Shown here piece after piece: positions 1 through 7,885 of a DNA stretch of 36,270 nucleotides. Source of the DNA: Rubrivivax sp. (GTDB taxonomy: Bacteria; Pseudomonadota; Gammaproteobacteria; Burkholderiales; Burkholderiaceae_C); the NCBI GenBank assembly GCA_021298085.1, contig JAJTDE010000052.1, forward strand, positions 1 through 36,270. The letters are read 5' to 3'. Both the position numbers and the translations under genes were made by a program. Numbering within the stretch: the stretch's first letter is position 1; the number at the start of each line of letters is the position of its first letter. Under the pieces are notes generated by a model that saw nothing but the letters and a program-made list of their open reading frames with translations, made no database searches and was not told where the DNA came from.

Positions 1-330
1 GGGGTGGGGGTGGTGCTGATCCTGGTGCTGGTGGTGGCCCTGAAGCCGGCGCCCGTGGCGCAGCCTGCCGCTGCAAAGGCGGCTGAGCCCGTCAGCTTTG
101 CCCAGGTGCAGGCCGTCATCGAACAACGCTGCCTGATGTGCCACAACGCGCAGGTGCAGCAGAAGAATGTGGCGCTGCACACACCGGCCCTGCTCAAGCA
201 GCATGCGCTGTCGGTGCACCAGCAGGTGGCCGTGCTGCGGCTGATGCCCATGAACAACGCCACCCAGATCACCGAAGACGAACGCCAGCTGGTCGCTCGC
301 TGGTTCCTGCAGGGTGCTCCGGTGCCCTGA
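1..330 (+). CDS. puuD: C-terminal part of PuuD-type urate hydroxylase (cytochrome c domain), 5' end outside window
   Basis: This is the 3' end of a gene that enters from the left edge; the reading frame is open from base 1. It begins with a hydrophobic stretch (Val/Leu-rich, bases 1-45), probably the last membrane helix. A single c-type heme motif CLMCH follows (bases 130-144), and the end contains LMPMNNATQITEDER, where the Met may be the distal heme ligand. This order, a last helix then a short cytochrome c domain ending in a NAT..T..ER..L..W..QGA pattern, is what I know from the tail of membrane-bound PuuD urate hydroxylases, which oxidise urate to 5-hydroxyisourate. The family call rests only on this tail; another membrane protein with a fused cytochrome c domain is possible. 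No downstream purine gene is seen. Confidence 0.7.
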   Translation, partial: GVGVVLILVLVVALKPAPVAQPAAAKAAEPVSFAQVQAVIEQRCLMCHNAQVQQKNVALHTPALLKQHALSVHQQVAVLRLMPMNNATQITEDERQLVARWFLQGAPVP

Positions 331-419
331 GGCCGGGTCTGCCTGACACACGTTCACCCCTGCACCCTCGACACACCCGCGCGCGCCGCCCCATGCCCCT
401 GGCACGATGGAGAACAACG

Positions 420-2078
420 ATGAACCTCACCCACTTCGGCGGGCCGCTGGCCCGTTGCTGGGCAGCGGCCAGGGCCGGTACCCGCGCATCGCTGACGCTG
501 TTGGCCGTGCTGGCCTCAGCAGCATTGCCCGCGGCCGTCTCGGCGCAGACGCTGCGCTGGGCCACCCAGGGCGACGCCCTGACGATGGACCCGCAGTCGC
601 AGAACGAAGGCCTCAACAACAGCCTCAACGGCCAGGTCTATGAGCGGCTGACCCGCTACGACCGCCAGCTCAACCTGGCGCCGTCGCTGGCCACCGAATG
701 GCAGCAGACCGGGCCGCTGACCTGGCGCTTCAAGCTGCGCCAGGGGGTGAAGTTTCATGACGGCACACCCTTCACGGCCGACGACGTGGTGTTCTCCGTC
801 AACCGCGCCAAGAGCCCGGTGTCTACCTTCAGCGTCTACGCCAACGCCGTAGGCACACCCGTGGCCATCGACCCGCTGACCGTGGAATTCCGCCTCGACA
901 AGGTCAACCCGATCTTCCTGCAGCACCTGGATTCGGTCTACATCATGAGCCGCAGCTGGTCGGAGAAGCACAAGGTCACGCGGCCGCTGGATTTCAAGAA
1001 CAAGGAAGAAAGCCACGCCAGCTTCCACGCCAATGGCACCGGGCCCTACGTGCTTGCCACGCGCCAGCCCGGCATCAAGACCACCTTCAAGCGCAACCCG
1101 GCCTGGTGGGGTTGGAATGGCGGCAGGGCCGACGCCACGGGCAATGTGCAGGAGATTGTCTACACGCCCATCAGCAACGACGCCACGCGGCTGGCCGCAC
1201 TGATCTCCGGCGAGATCGACTTTGTGCTGGACCCGGCACCCCGCGACATCCCGCGCCTGCGCAGCATCAGCGGGGTGAAGGTGATCACCGGCCCTGAGAA
1301 CCGCATCATCTTCATCGGCATGGACCAGCAGCGCGACGAGCTGATCTACGGCAGCATGAAGGACAAGAACCCGTTCAAGGATGTGCGCGTGCGCCGCGCC
1401 CTGTACCACGCGGTGGACATCGAGACCCTGCGCACCAAGCTGATGAACGGCCTGAGTGTGCCCACCGGGGGCTACACCCCGTCGCCCAAGGGTGCCTACG
1501 ACGACCCCGAACTCGAGTCCCGCCTGCCCTTTGACCTGGCCGCCGCGCGCCGCCTGATGACCGAGGCCGGGTATGCCGAGGGCTTCGAGGTGACGCTCGA
1601 CTGCCCGAACAACCGCTACGTGAACGACGAGGAAATCTGCCTGGCGCTGGCGGCGATGTGGGCCCAGATCAAGGTGAAGATCAAGGTCAATGGCATGCCC
1701 CGCAGCACCTACTTCCCGAAGATGGAGAAGTGGGACACCTCGATGTACATGCTGGGCTGGGGCGGCGCCGTGACCGACGCCGAGACCACCCTCACACCGG
1801 TGATGCGCAACCCCGGCAGCAAGGGCGAAGGGCTCTACAACTATGGCCGTTCGCGCAACGACAACTTTGACAAGCTGGCCGCTGCCAGCAGTGTCGAGCC
1901 CGACGCCAGGAAGCGCGAGGCCATCGTCAAGCAGGCGCTGCGCGAGTGGCGCAACAGCGTGCACAGCCTCCCGCTGCACCGCCAGATGATCCCCTGGGCG
2001 GCGCGCCAGAACATCGAGGTGGTGCACCGCGCCGACAACTGGCTGGAAGTGCCCTGGGTACAGGTGGGTGCCAAATGA
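420..2078 (+). CDS. ABC transporter substrate-binding protein, family 5 (peptide type), copy 1
   Basis: Periplasmic solute-binding protein of the DppA/OppA family (SBP_bac_5), 552 residues, which is normal length. The start ATG at 420 follows a GGAGA at 409-413. Residues 1-42 form a long Sec signal peptide with an AxA cleavage site before QTLRWATQGD. Family features include the DGTPFTADDVVFS segment near residues 114-126 and GTGPY. The segment CPNNRYVNDEEIC (395-407) is shared almost exactly with the second binding protein at 4214-5791, so the two are paralogs. The stop overlaps the ATG of the amidohydrolase (ATGA), which suggests translational coupling. The substrate is unknown; a short peptide or modified amino acid fits best. 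No own permease lies beside it, so it probably feeds the permeases at 5947-7872. Confidence 0.93.
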   Translation: MNLTHFGGPLARCWAAARAGTRASLTLLAVLASAALPAAVSAQTLRWATQGDALTMDPQSQNEGLNNSLNGQVYERLTRYDRQLNLAPSLATEWQQTGPLTWRFKLRQGVKFHDGTPFTADDVVFSVNRAKSPVSTFSVYANAVGTPVAIDPLTVEFRLDKVNPIFLQHLDSVYIMSRSWSEKHKVTRPLDFKNKEESHASFHANGTGPYVLATRQPGIKTTFKRNPAWWGWNGGRADATGNVQEIVYTPISNDATRLAALISGEIDFVLDPAPRDIPRLRSISGVKVITGPENRIIFIGMDQQRDELIYGSMKDKNPFKDVRVRRALYHAVDIETLRTKLMNGLSVPTGGYTPSPKGAYDDPELESRLPFDLAAARRLMTEAGYAEGFEVTLDCPNNRYVNDEEICLALAAMWAQIKVKIKVNGMPRSTYFPKMEKWDTSMYMLGWGGAVTDAETTLTPVMRNPGSKGEGLYNYGRSRNDNFDKLAAASSVEPDARKREAIVKQALREWRNSVHSLPLHRQMIPWAARQNIEVVHRADNWLEVPWVQVGAK

Positions 2079-3313
2079 GTACACGAACCTTCATCACCCA
2101 TTGCCGCCCGTTTGACAGCCTGCGCGGCACGCTGGGCCCCGAGTCGACCCTGGTGGTCGAGGGTGAGCGCATCGTCGAGCTCACCGACGAACCGCGTGAA
2201 CCGGCACCCGGCGACACGGTCATCGATGCCGGCGGCCGCGTGGCCACGCCAGGCCTGATCGACGCCCACGTGCACGTGATGGCGGTGGCGCATGATTTCT
2301 GGCGCCTGGCCGCACAGCCGCCGTCGTTGATCACCGCGATGACGCGGCCCATCCTGGAAGGCATGCTGCAGCGCGGTTTCACCACCGTACGCGACGCCGC
2401 GGGTGCCGACTTCGGCTTGCAGGAGGCCGTCCGCCGAGGGCTGTTTGCTGGCCCGCGCCTGTACATCTCGGCGCACCCGCTGACGCAGACCGGCGGCCAC
2501 GCCGACATCCGGCCGCAGGGTGTGCGCGAGATGGTCTGCACCTGTGCCGGCCTGGGTCTTGTCGGGGCCATCGCCGACGGCGACGCCGAGGTACGCCGCG
2601 CCGTGCGCGAGCAGGTGCGCAACGGGGCCAACCAGATCAAGATCATGGCCGGCGGCGGTGTCTCCAGCCCCACTGACCCCATCGACGGCACGCAGTATTC
2701 GATGGCCGAACTGGCCGCCATCTGCGAGGAAGCCGACGCCGCCAACACCTACGTGATGGCCCACGCCTATTCGCCGCGCGCCATCACCCGGGCCGTGCGC
2801 AGCGGGGTGCGCAGCATCGAGCACGGCAACCTGCTGGACGAAGACAGCGCCGAGGCCATGGCCGACGAAGGCGCTTTCCTGGTGCCCACACTCGTCACCT
2901 ACGCGGCCCTGGCCGAGGAAGGGGCGCAGCTCGGGTGGTCGGCCGCGATGCTCGACAAGCTGGAGCATGTGCGCCACCAGGGCGTCAGGGCGATCCAGCT
3001 GGCCAAGGCCGAAGGCGTGCCGGTGGCCTTCGGCACCGACCTGCTGGGCCACATGCACCGCCGACAGCTCGACGAGTTTGCGCTGCGCCTGCCGGCCCAA
3101 AGCCCAGCGGAGATTCTGCAGAGCGCGACTTCGGTGGCGGCCCGCCTGCTGCGGGCCGAAGGGCAGATCGGTGTGCTGGCGGCCGGCGCGATGGCCGATG
3201 TATTGCTGGTCGACGGCGACCCCACGCGCGAGATCAGCATGTGGCAGCAACCCGATGACGGCATTCGGCTGCTGATGCAGGGCGGGCGCGTGGTGCGCAA
3301 CGCCTTGGCCTGA
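2075..3313 (+). CDS. Metal-dependent amidohydrolase (Xaa-Pro/Xaa-Arg dipeptidase-like)
   Basis: A 412-residue cytoplasmic amidohydrolase-superfamily enzyme without signal peptide. Its ATG lies inside the stop of the preceding binding protein (ATGA at 2075-2078). Visible metal-site residues are HVH (H65, H67), a Lys in QIKIMAGGG (K189) that would be carboxylated to bridge two zinc ions, H230 in VMAHAYS, H250 in SIEHGN, and D322 in AFGTDLLG. The PTDPIDGTQYSMAEL segment and this residue pattern resemble the imidazolonepropionase-like/prolidase group, members of which are known as dipeptidases acting on Xaa-Pro or Xaa-Arg/Lys. Coupling to a peptide-type binding protein suggests that it cleaves the imported compound. 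The exact substrate is an inference; N-acyl amino acid or lactam hydrolysis is also possible. Confidence 0.88.
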   Translation: MSTRTFITHCRPFDSLRGTLGPESTLVVEGERIVELTDEPREPAPGDTVIDAGGRVATPGLIDAHVHVMAVAHDFWRLAAQPPSLITAMTRPILEGMLQRGFTTVRDAAGADFGLQEAVRRGLFAGPRLYISAHPLTQTGGHADIRPQGVREMVCTCAGLGLVGAIADGDAEVRRAVREQVRNGANQIKIMAGGGVSSPTDPIDGTQYSMAELAAICEEADAANTYVMAHAYSPRAITRAVRSGVRSIEHGNLLDEDSAEAMADEGAFLVPTLVTYAALAEEGAQLGWSAAMLDKLEHVRHQGVRAIQLAKAEGVPVAFGTDLLGHMHRRQLDEFALRLPAQSPAEILQSATSVAARLLRAEGQIGVLAAGAMADVLLVDGDPTREISMWQQPDDGIRLLMQGGRVVRNALA

Positions 3314-3365
3314 CGGCGGCGCGCGCTGCCAGAACGCGGCTTCAGGGCGCTGGGCCGGGGTTCGC

Positions 3366-4217
3366 TCAGCCGTCGCCAGCGGACAGGACCGCCCAGACCG
3401 TGGCCACGCCCGCGGCCACGAGGTCACCGACCATCAGGCCGCTCACCGGCGCTGGAGGCTTCAAACCGCGCGATTGCCGCTCCCGTTCGGCCCGGCTGCG
3501 TTCCCGTTCGATGGCCACCAGGCTGTCGGCCAGGGCCTCGGCCGACGCACTCGGGATGGACGTGCCGGCCGTCGGCGCTGCGGGTGGCGAGGCCGCTGCA
3601 CCCGAACGCCCTTCCCGGTAGGCCTGCAACGCATGGCGCACGGCGTCCGGGTCCAGCAGTGAGAAGGCGGTGCGGCAGTAGGGGCAGCTGTCGTTCTGGC
3701 GGATGTCCACCGGCGCACCGCAGCCGCTGCAGTAGATGGCAGCCATCTTCTGTGCCAGGGCTTTCACTTCACCGGAACTGAGCTGGCGGACAAAGCCCTT
3801 TTCGACCATGAAGGACGAAAACAGGCTGAAGCGGCCGTGCCGCTGGCCGCAGCGGTGGGTGATGTAGCGGCCGCTGCGCACCACGTCAAAGCCCTGGGCC
3901 AGTGGCTGGGTGCAGCGGGGACAACCCAGTCGCTGCCCGACGGGCTGTCGCTCGTCGCTGCGGTGTTGGTGCAGCAGGCCAAAGAGTTGCACCACGCCGT
4001 CGCCTGTCAGGCGAAGGTTCTCGCCGTGGTCCAGCCACAGGCCCTGGCAGGTGAAGCAGATGTCCAGCTCCACCGGGGCATCCCGCCCGGGCAGGCGATG
4101 GCTCTCCATGGGCCGGCGGCACGACGGGCAGTCTGACACCGTGGGTATCCGATGGGCGCTGGGCTGGCCGAGGGGCTGACGCAGGTGGCAGGCCGCCACC
4201 CGCGTCGCCGCGTTCAC
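3366..4217 (-). CDS. Zinc-ribbon protein with C-terminal membrane helix
   Basis: Up to 283 residues, function unknown. It contains three Cys-rich knuckles: CPSC...CFTC (C30, C33, C54, C57; zf-TFIIB-like with the GLWLDHGE signature), CPRC...C (C99, C102, C123), and CSGC...CPYC (C163, C166, C178, C181). An Ala/Pro linker and a charged Arg/Glu-rich stretch follow, then a hydrophobic C-terminal segment (VGDLVAAGVATVWAVL) that may anchor it in the membrane. The GTG start at 4217 overlaps the stop of the upstream binding protein (GTGA), indicating coupling. A second GTG at 4139 (V-SDCPSC) would remove 26 residues and fit family starts better; neither has a good ribosome site. A role for it in transport has no support beyond its position. 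Confidence 0.8.
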   Translation of the reverse strand: MNAATRVAACHLRQPLGQPSAHRIPTVSDCPSCRRPMESHRLPGRDAPVELDICFTCQGLWLDHGENLRLTGDGVVQLFGLLHQHRSDERQPVGQRLGCPRCTQPLAQGFDVVRSGRYITHRCGQRHGRFSLFSSFMVEKGFVRQLSSGEVKALAQKMAAIYCSGCGAPVDIRQNDSCPYCRTAFSLLDPDAVRHALQAYREGRSGAAASPPAAPTAGTSIPSASAEALADSLVAIERERSRAERERQSRGLKPPAPVSGLMVGDLVAAGVATVWAVLSAGDG

Positions 4218-5791
4218 TTCACGGTCGTGAAGCGCACTTCAGGACGGTCGTCCGAGCGGTGGATGGTCGTCACACCGGCCTTCATCGCCCAGGGGCGCAT
4301 CTGGTGGTGCAGCGGGATCACCAGGGCCTCGTCGCGGGTGCGGATGAGGGCTTCACGGATCATCGCGTTGCGCTTGGGCACGTCGGTCTCGGTCTTCATG
4401 GCGTCGACCAGCTTGTCCAGGGCGGGGTCGCTGACGCGGCTGAAGTTGAAGTTGCCGTCGGCGCCTGCGGTGCGGGTGCGCACCAGCGACTGCAGCGAAT
4501 ACTGCGCGTCGTAGGTGGCCACGCCCCAGCCCAGCAGGTAGATGGAGGTGTCGAAGTTCTGGACCTTCTGGATGAAGGTGGCCATGTTCTCGGCCGCCAA
4601 CTGGGCCTTCACGCCGATGCGCGCCCACATCGCCACGACGTTCTGGCAGATCTCCTCGTCGTTGACGTAGCGGTTGTTCGGGCAGTTCAGGCGCACTTCA
4701 AAGCCGTCGGGGTAGCCGGCGTCGGCCAGCAGCTTCTTGGCGGCGTCGACATTGACCGCTGCGGGCTTGTCCAGGGCCTCGTCGTGGCCGTTGACGCCCG
4801 GAGCCACCAGCAGCGCGGCCGGGATCGACAGGCCACGCATGGTGTTGCGCTGGATGGCGGCACGGTCGATGGCCAGGCTCAGCGCCTGGCGTACCCGCTT
4901 GTCGGCAAACGGGTTCTTGCCCTTGATGTTGCTGTGCTTGAGCTCCGGGCTGCCCATGTCGGGTGCCAGGTAGATGGTGCGCACTTCGGGGCCGTCGAGC
5001 ACCTTCAGCTTGGTGTCGCTGCGCAGGCGGTTGACGTCCTGGGTGGGCAGGTCGGTCAGCAGGTCGACGTCTCCCGACAGCAGGGCAGCCACGCGGGTCG
5101 GGTCGCTCTTGATCGGGGTGTAGACCACTTCCTTGACGTTGCTGGTGTGCTTGTCCCACCAGTCAGGGTTCTGCGTCATTGTCACGCGCTGCTCGGGCGT
5201 CCAGCCCGTGATCTTGTAGGGGCCGGTGCCCATCACGTTGCGCGAGGCGAAGTTCTCTTCCTTGTTCTTGTAGTCCTGCGTGTTGGCCGTCTTGTTCTTG
5301 TCTGCCCAGGCCTTGCTCATGATGAAGAAGTTCACCGTGTTGCGCAGCAGGATGGGGTTGGGGCCCTGGAGGATGAAATCCACCGTGTGGTTGTCGACCT
5401 TCTTCACGTCGGTAACGCCGGCCACGTAGATACCCATGGTGCCCTGCGGCTGCTTGATGCGGCCATAAGAGAAGACCACATCGTCGGCCGTCAGCAGCGA
5501 ACCGTCATGGAACTTGACGTTCTTGCGCAGTTCGAAGCGCACCTGCGTGGGGGAGATGTAGGTCCACTTGGTGGCCAGTGCGGGTTCCACCTCGTACTTG
5601 GCGTTGTAGCGCACCAGGCCTTCATAGGCGTGCTGCAGGATGGCGTTGGTGGTGGCGTGGTTCTGCGAATGCGGGTCCAGCGTCAGGATGTCGTTCTGGG
5701 CGGCCCAACGCAGGGTTTGCGCGTGCGCCGGTGCAGCCACGACGGCGGCGGCGGCCAGGGTGGCCGCCAGGCACAGTGCCTTGAAGTTCAT
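4214..5791 (-). CDS. ABC transporter substrate-binding protein, family 5 (peptide type), copy 2
   Basis: A 525-residue periplasmic binding protein of the DppA/OppA family. The ATG at 5791 is chosen because GGAG lies about 8-11 bases upstream and a clean signal peptide follows (residues 1-24, ending AHA before QTLRWAAQ). It shares with copy 1 the mature N-terminus (QTLRWA.Q.D), the KNKEE..AS segment, GTGPY and CPNNRYVNDEEIC (370-382), so the pair arose by duplication. It is read divergently from the permease operon across a 155-base gap and is followed by the coupled zinc-ribbon gene. Two binding proteins with one permease/ATPase set probably widen the range of substrates. Which substrate each takes cannot be seen. 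Confidence 0.93.
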   Translation of the reverse strand: MNFKALCLAATLAAAAVVAAPAHAQTLRWAAQNDILTLDPHSQNHATTNAILQHAYEGLVRYNAKYEVEPALATKWTYISPTQVRFELRKNVKFHDGSLLTADDVVFSYGRIKQPQGTMGIYVAGVTDVKKVDNHTVDFILQGPNPILLRNTVNFFIMSKAWADKNKTANTQDYKNKEENFASRNVMGTGPYKITGWTPEQRVTMTQNPDWWDKHTSNVKEVVYTPIKSDPTRVAALLSGDVDLLTDLPTQDVNRLRSDTKLKVLDGPEVRTIYLAPDMGSPELKHSNIKGKNPFADKRVRQALSLAIDRAAIQRNTMRGLSIPAALLVAPGVNGHDEALDKPAAVNVDAAKKLLADAGYPDGFEVRLNCPNNRYVNDEEICQNVVAMWARIGVKAQLAAENMATFIQKVQNFDTSIYLLGWGVATYDAQYSLQSLVRTRTAGADGNFNFSRVSDPALDKLVDAMKTETDVPKRNAMIREALIRTRDEALVIPLHHQMRPWAMKAGVTTIHRSDDRPEVRFTTVK

Positions 5792-5835
5792 GGTGAAGTC
5801 ACTCCACGAGGGGTAAACAGGAACCCCGGATGCTA

Positions 5836-5853
5836 GGGGCATTGAGGTGCCCC
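5836..5853. promoter_or_regulatory. Dyad in divergent promoter region (GGGGCA-N6-TGCCCC)
   Basis: A perfect 6-bp inverted repeat with a 6-base centre in the 155-base gap between the divergent binding-protein and permease genes. It lies 45 bases from the binding-protein ATG. It could be an operator or a leader hairpin for the minus-strand gene. No regulator gene lies adjacent, so this is a position-based suggestion. Confidence 0.35.
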
Positions 5854-5871
5854 CTTCGCGTCAGGGTGCTA

Positions 5872-5884
5872 CGGGGAATCCCCG
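5872..5884. promoter_or_regulatory. Near-perfect palindrome CGGGGAATCCCCG
   Basis: A 13-base palindrome with a single central base, located 63 bases upstream of the first permease start. Together with the dyad at 5836-5853 it marks the shared control region of the transporter. Compact symmetry of this type suits a dimeric repressor or activator. Chance occurrence in GC-rich DNA cannot be excluded. Confidence 0.4.
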
Positions 5885-5946
5885 AGTTCTTGCCGGCGGC
5901 ACGTGGGCTTGGTGGCACGCAGAATGCATGGGCTTCTTCCTACACC

Positions 5947-6930
5947 ATGCTTGCCTTCATCCTTCGTCGTTTGGCCCAGGCCCTGGCCGTGATGCTCACG
6001 GTGGCCTTCATCGCCTTCATGCTGTTCCAGTATGTGGGCGACCCTGTCACCAACCTGCTCGGGCAGGACGCCACCGTTGAGCAGCGCGAGCAGCTGCGCA
6101 AGGACCTGGGGCTGGACCAACCCTTCTTCGTGCAGTTTGCGGCCTTTGTCGGCAACGCGGTGCAGGGCGAGTTTGGCATGAGCATCCGCCAGGGGCGCAA
6201 GGTGTCGTCGCTGATCCTCGAGCGGCTGCCGGCCACGCTGGAGCTGGCGCTGGTGGCCGGGCTGATTGCGCTGTTGGTGGGCATCCCGCTGGGTGTCTAT
6301 GCGGCGCTGCGCCGCGGCCGGCTGGGCGCGCAGGTCGTGATGGGCGCGTCGCTGCTGGGGGTGTCTCTGCCCACCTTTCTGATCGGCATCTTCCTGATCC
6401 TGATCTTTGCCGTGTGGCTGCATTGGTTGCCCAGCTTTGGCCGAGGCGACACCATCAACCTGGGCAGCTGGAGCACCGGGCTGCTCACCGCCGACGGATG
6501 GCAGCACCTGCTGCTGCCCGCCATCACGCTGAGCGTCTACCAGCTGGCGCTGATCATGCGCCTGGTGCGCGCCGAGATGCTGGAGGTGCTGCGCACCGAC
6601 TTCATCAAGTTTGCCCGGGCCCGTGGCCTGAGCGACCGCGCCGTCTACTTCGGTCACGCGTTGAAGAATACGCTGGTGCCCGTGATGACGATCACCGGCC
6701 TGCAGCTGGGCAGCTTGATCGCCTTTGCCATCATCACCGAGACAGTGTTCCAGTGGCCCGGCATGGGCTTCCTGTTCATCCAGGCGGTGCAGTTTGCCGA
6801 CATCCCCGTGATGGCGGCCTACCTCTGCCTGATCTCCCTGATCTTTGTGGTCATCAACCTGGTGGTCGATTTGCTGTACTTTGCGGTGGACCCTCGGCTG
6901 CGTGTCGAACGCTCGGCAGGAGGGCACTGA
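5947..6930 (+). CDS. ABC transporter permease, DppB/OppB family
   Basis: A 327-residue inner-membrane permease. The ATG at 5947 starts MLAFILRRLAQ, the standard N-terminus of DppB-like proteins (first helix residues 9-28). The next helices fall near 98-120, 131-158, 190-206, 245-268 and 295-318. The EAA loop that docks with the ATPase lies at 209-246 (AEMLEVLRTDFIKFARARGL). With the next three genes it forms the transport core; the gap to the next ATG is three bases. There is no strong ribosome site upstream of 5947, but longer starts would add a non-homologous arginine-rich stretch. Confidence 0.94.
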   Translation: MLAFILRRLAQALAVMLTVAFIAFMLFQYVGDPVTNLLGQDATVEQREQLRKDLGLDQPFFVQFAAFVGNAVQGEFGMSIRQGRKVSSLILERLPATLELALVAGLIALLVGIPLGVYAALRRGRLGAQVVMGASLLGVSLPTFLIGIFLILIFAVWLHWLPSFGRGDTINLGSWSTGLLTADGWQHLLLPAITLSVYQLALIMRLVRAEMLEVLRTDFIKFARARGLSDRAVYFGHALKNTLVPVMTITGLQLGSLIAFAIITETVFQWPGMGFLFIQAVQFADIPVMAAYLCLISLIFVVINLVVDLLYFAVDPRLRVERSAGGH

Positions 6931-6933
6931 ACC

Positions 6934-7872
6934 ATGGCCACCGTGGCTTCTTCGGCCGATACCGGCAGCGCGCTGCAGCGCTTTTTCGCCGGCGATGTCT
7001 GGTACAGCTTCAAGCGCTCGCCGGTGGCGATCTTCTCGTCGCTGCTGGTGCTGCTGTGCCTGGTGGGCGCGCTGGGCGCGCCCTGGCTGGCCCCGCACAA
7101 CCCCTTTGACCTGGCCACGCTGAACCTGAGCGATGCCCGCTTGCCGCCGGCCTGGGTCGAGGGCGGGCAGTGGCGCTATGTGCTGGGCACCGACGACCAG
7201 GGCCGCGACATCCTTTCGGCATTGATGTACGGCGCCCGCATCTCGCTGTTTGTGGGCATGGCCGCGGTGGCGCTGTCGGTGCTGCTGGGGGTGGGGCTGG
7301 GCCTGCTGTCGGGTTTTGTCGGCGGCAAGACCGATGCCTTCATCATGCGCGTGTGCGACGTGATGCTCAGCTTCCCGGCCATCCTGGTGGCGCTGCTGAT
7401 CGACGGTGTTGGGCGTGCGATGTTCCCTGACGCGCACGAGACCCTGGCCTTTGCCGTGCTGATCCTGGCCATCGCGCTGACGGGCTGGGTCAAGTACGCG
7501 CGCACGGTGCGCGGCAGCACCATGGTGGAGCGCCAGAAGGAATATGTGCAGGCCGCGCGCGTCATCGGGGTGAGCAACACCCGCATCATGTGGCGCCATG
7601 TGCTGCCCAATGTGCTGGGGCCGGTGCTGGTGCTGGCCACCATTGACGTCGCGCAGGCCGTCATCATCGAGGCCACGCTGTCGTTCCTGGGGGTGGGTGT
7701 GCCGCCCACCAGCCCGAGCCTGGGCACCCTGATCCGCGTCGGCAACGATTTCCTCTTCAGCGGGGAGTGGTGGATCACCGTCTTCCCGGGGGCCGTGCTG
7801 ATGATCATCGCCTTGAGCGTCAACCTGTTGGGTGATTGGCTGCGCGATGCGCTCAATCCCCGGCTGCAGTGA
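6934..7872 (+). CDS. ABC transporter permease, DppC/OppC family
   Basis: A 312-residue inner-membrane permease and partner of the preceding gene. The N-terminal helix (residues 31-50) is followed by the family motif LGTDDQGRD (84-92), further helices from about 100, and the EAA loop at 202-232 (KEYVQAARVIGVSNTRIM). The late segment SFLGVGVPPTSPSLG is typical of DppC. The ribosome site GGAGG lies in the last codons of the upstream gene (around 6919-6924). A tight four-gene operon order (B, C, D, F) is conserved across this transporter family. Confidence 0.95.
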   Translation: MATVASSADTGSALQRFFAGDVWYSFKRSPVAIFSSLLVLLCLVGALGAPWLAPHNPFDLATLNLSDARLPPAWVEGGQWRYVLGTDDQGRDILSALMYGARISLFVGMAAVALSVLLGVGLGLLSGFVGGKTDAFIMRVCDVMLSFPAILVALLIDGVGRAMFPDAHETLAFAVLILAIALTGWVKYARTVRGSTMVERQKEYVQAARVIGVSNTRIMWRHVLPNVLGPVLVLATIDVAQAVIIEATLSFLGVGVPPTSPSLGTLIRVGNDFLFSGEWWITVFPGAVLMIIALSVNLLGDWLRDALNPRLQ

Positions 7873-7885
7873 GGGCGTGGCCACC

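Noticed and set aside
18-330. Independent small cytochrome c gene starting at base 4 (GTG)
   Set aside because: The frame is open to the window edge and starts inside a membrane helix, so it is better read as the tail of a larger protein.
516-2084. Long open frame on the minus strand opposite the first binding protein gene
   Set aside because: His/Gly/Ala/Val-rich sequence without domain features; it is an antisense shadow typical of GC-rich coding DNA.
4259-5836. Long plus-strand open frame opposite the second binding protein gene
   Set aside because: Low-complexity Val/His/Gln/Gly composition and no recognisable fold, while the minus strand encodes a complete binding protein.
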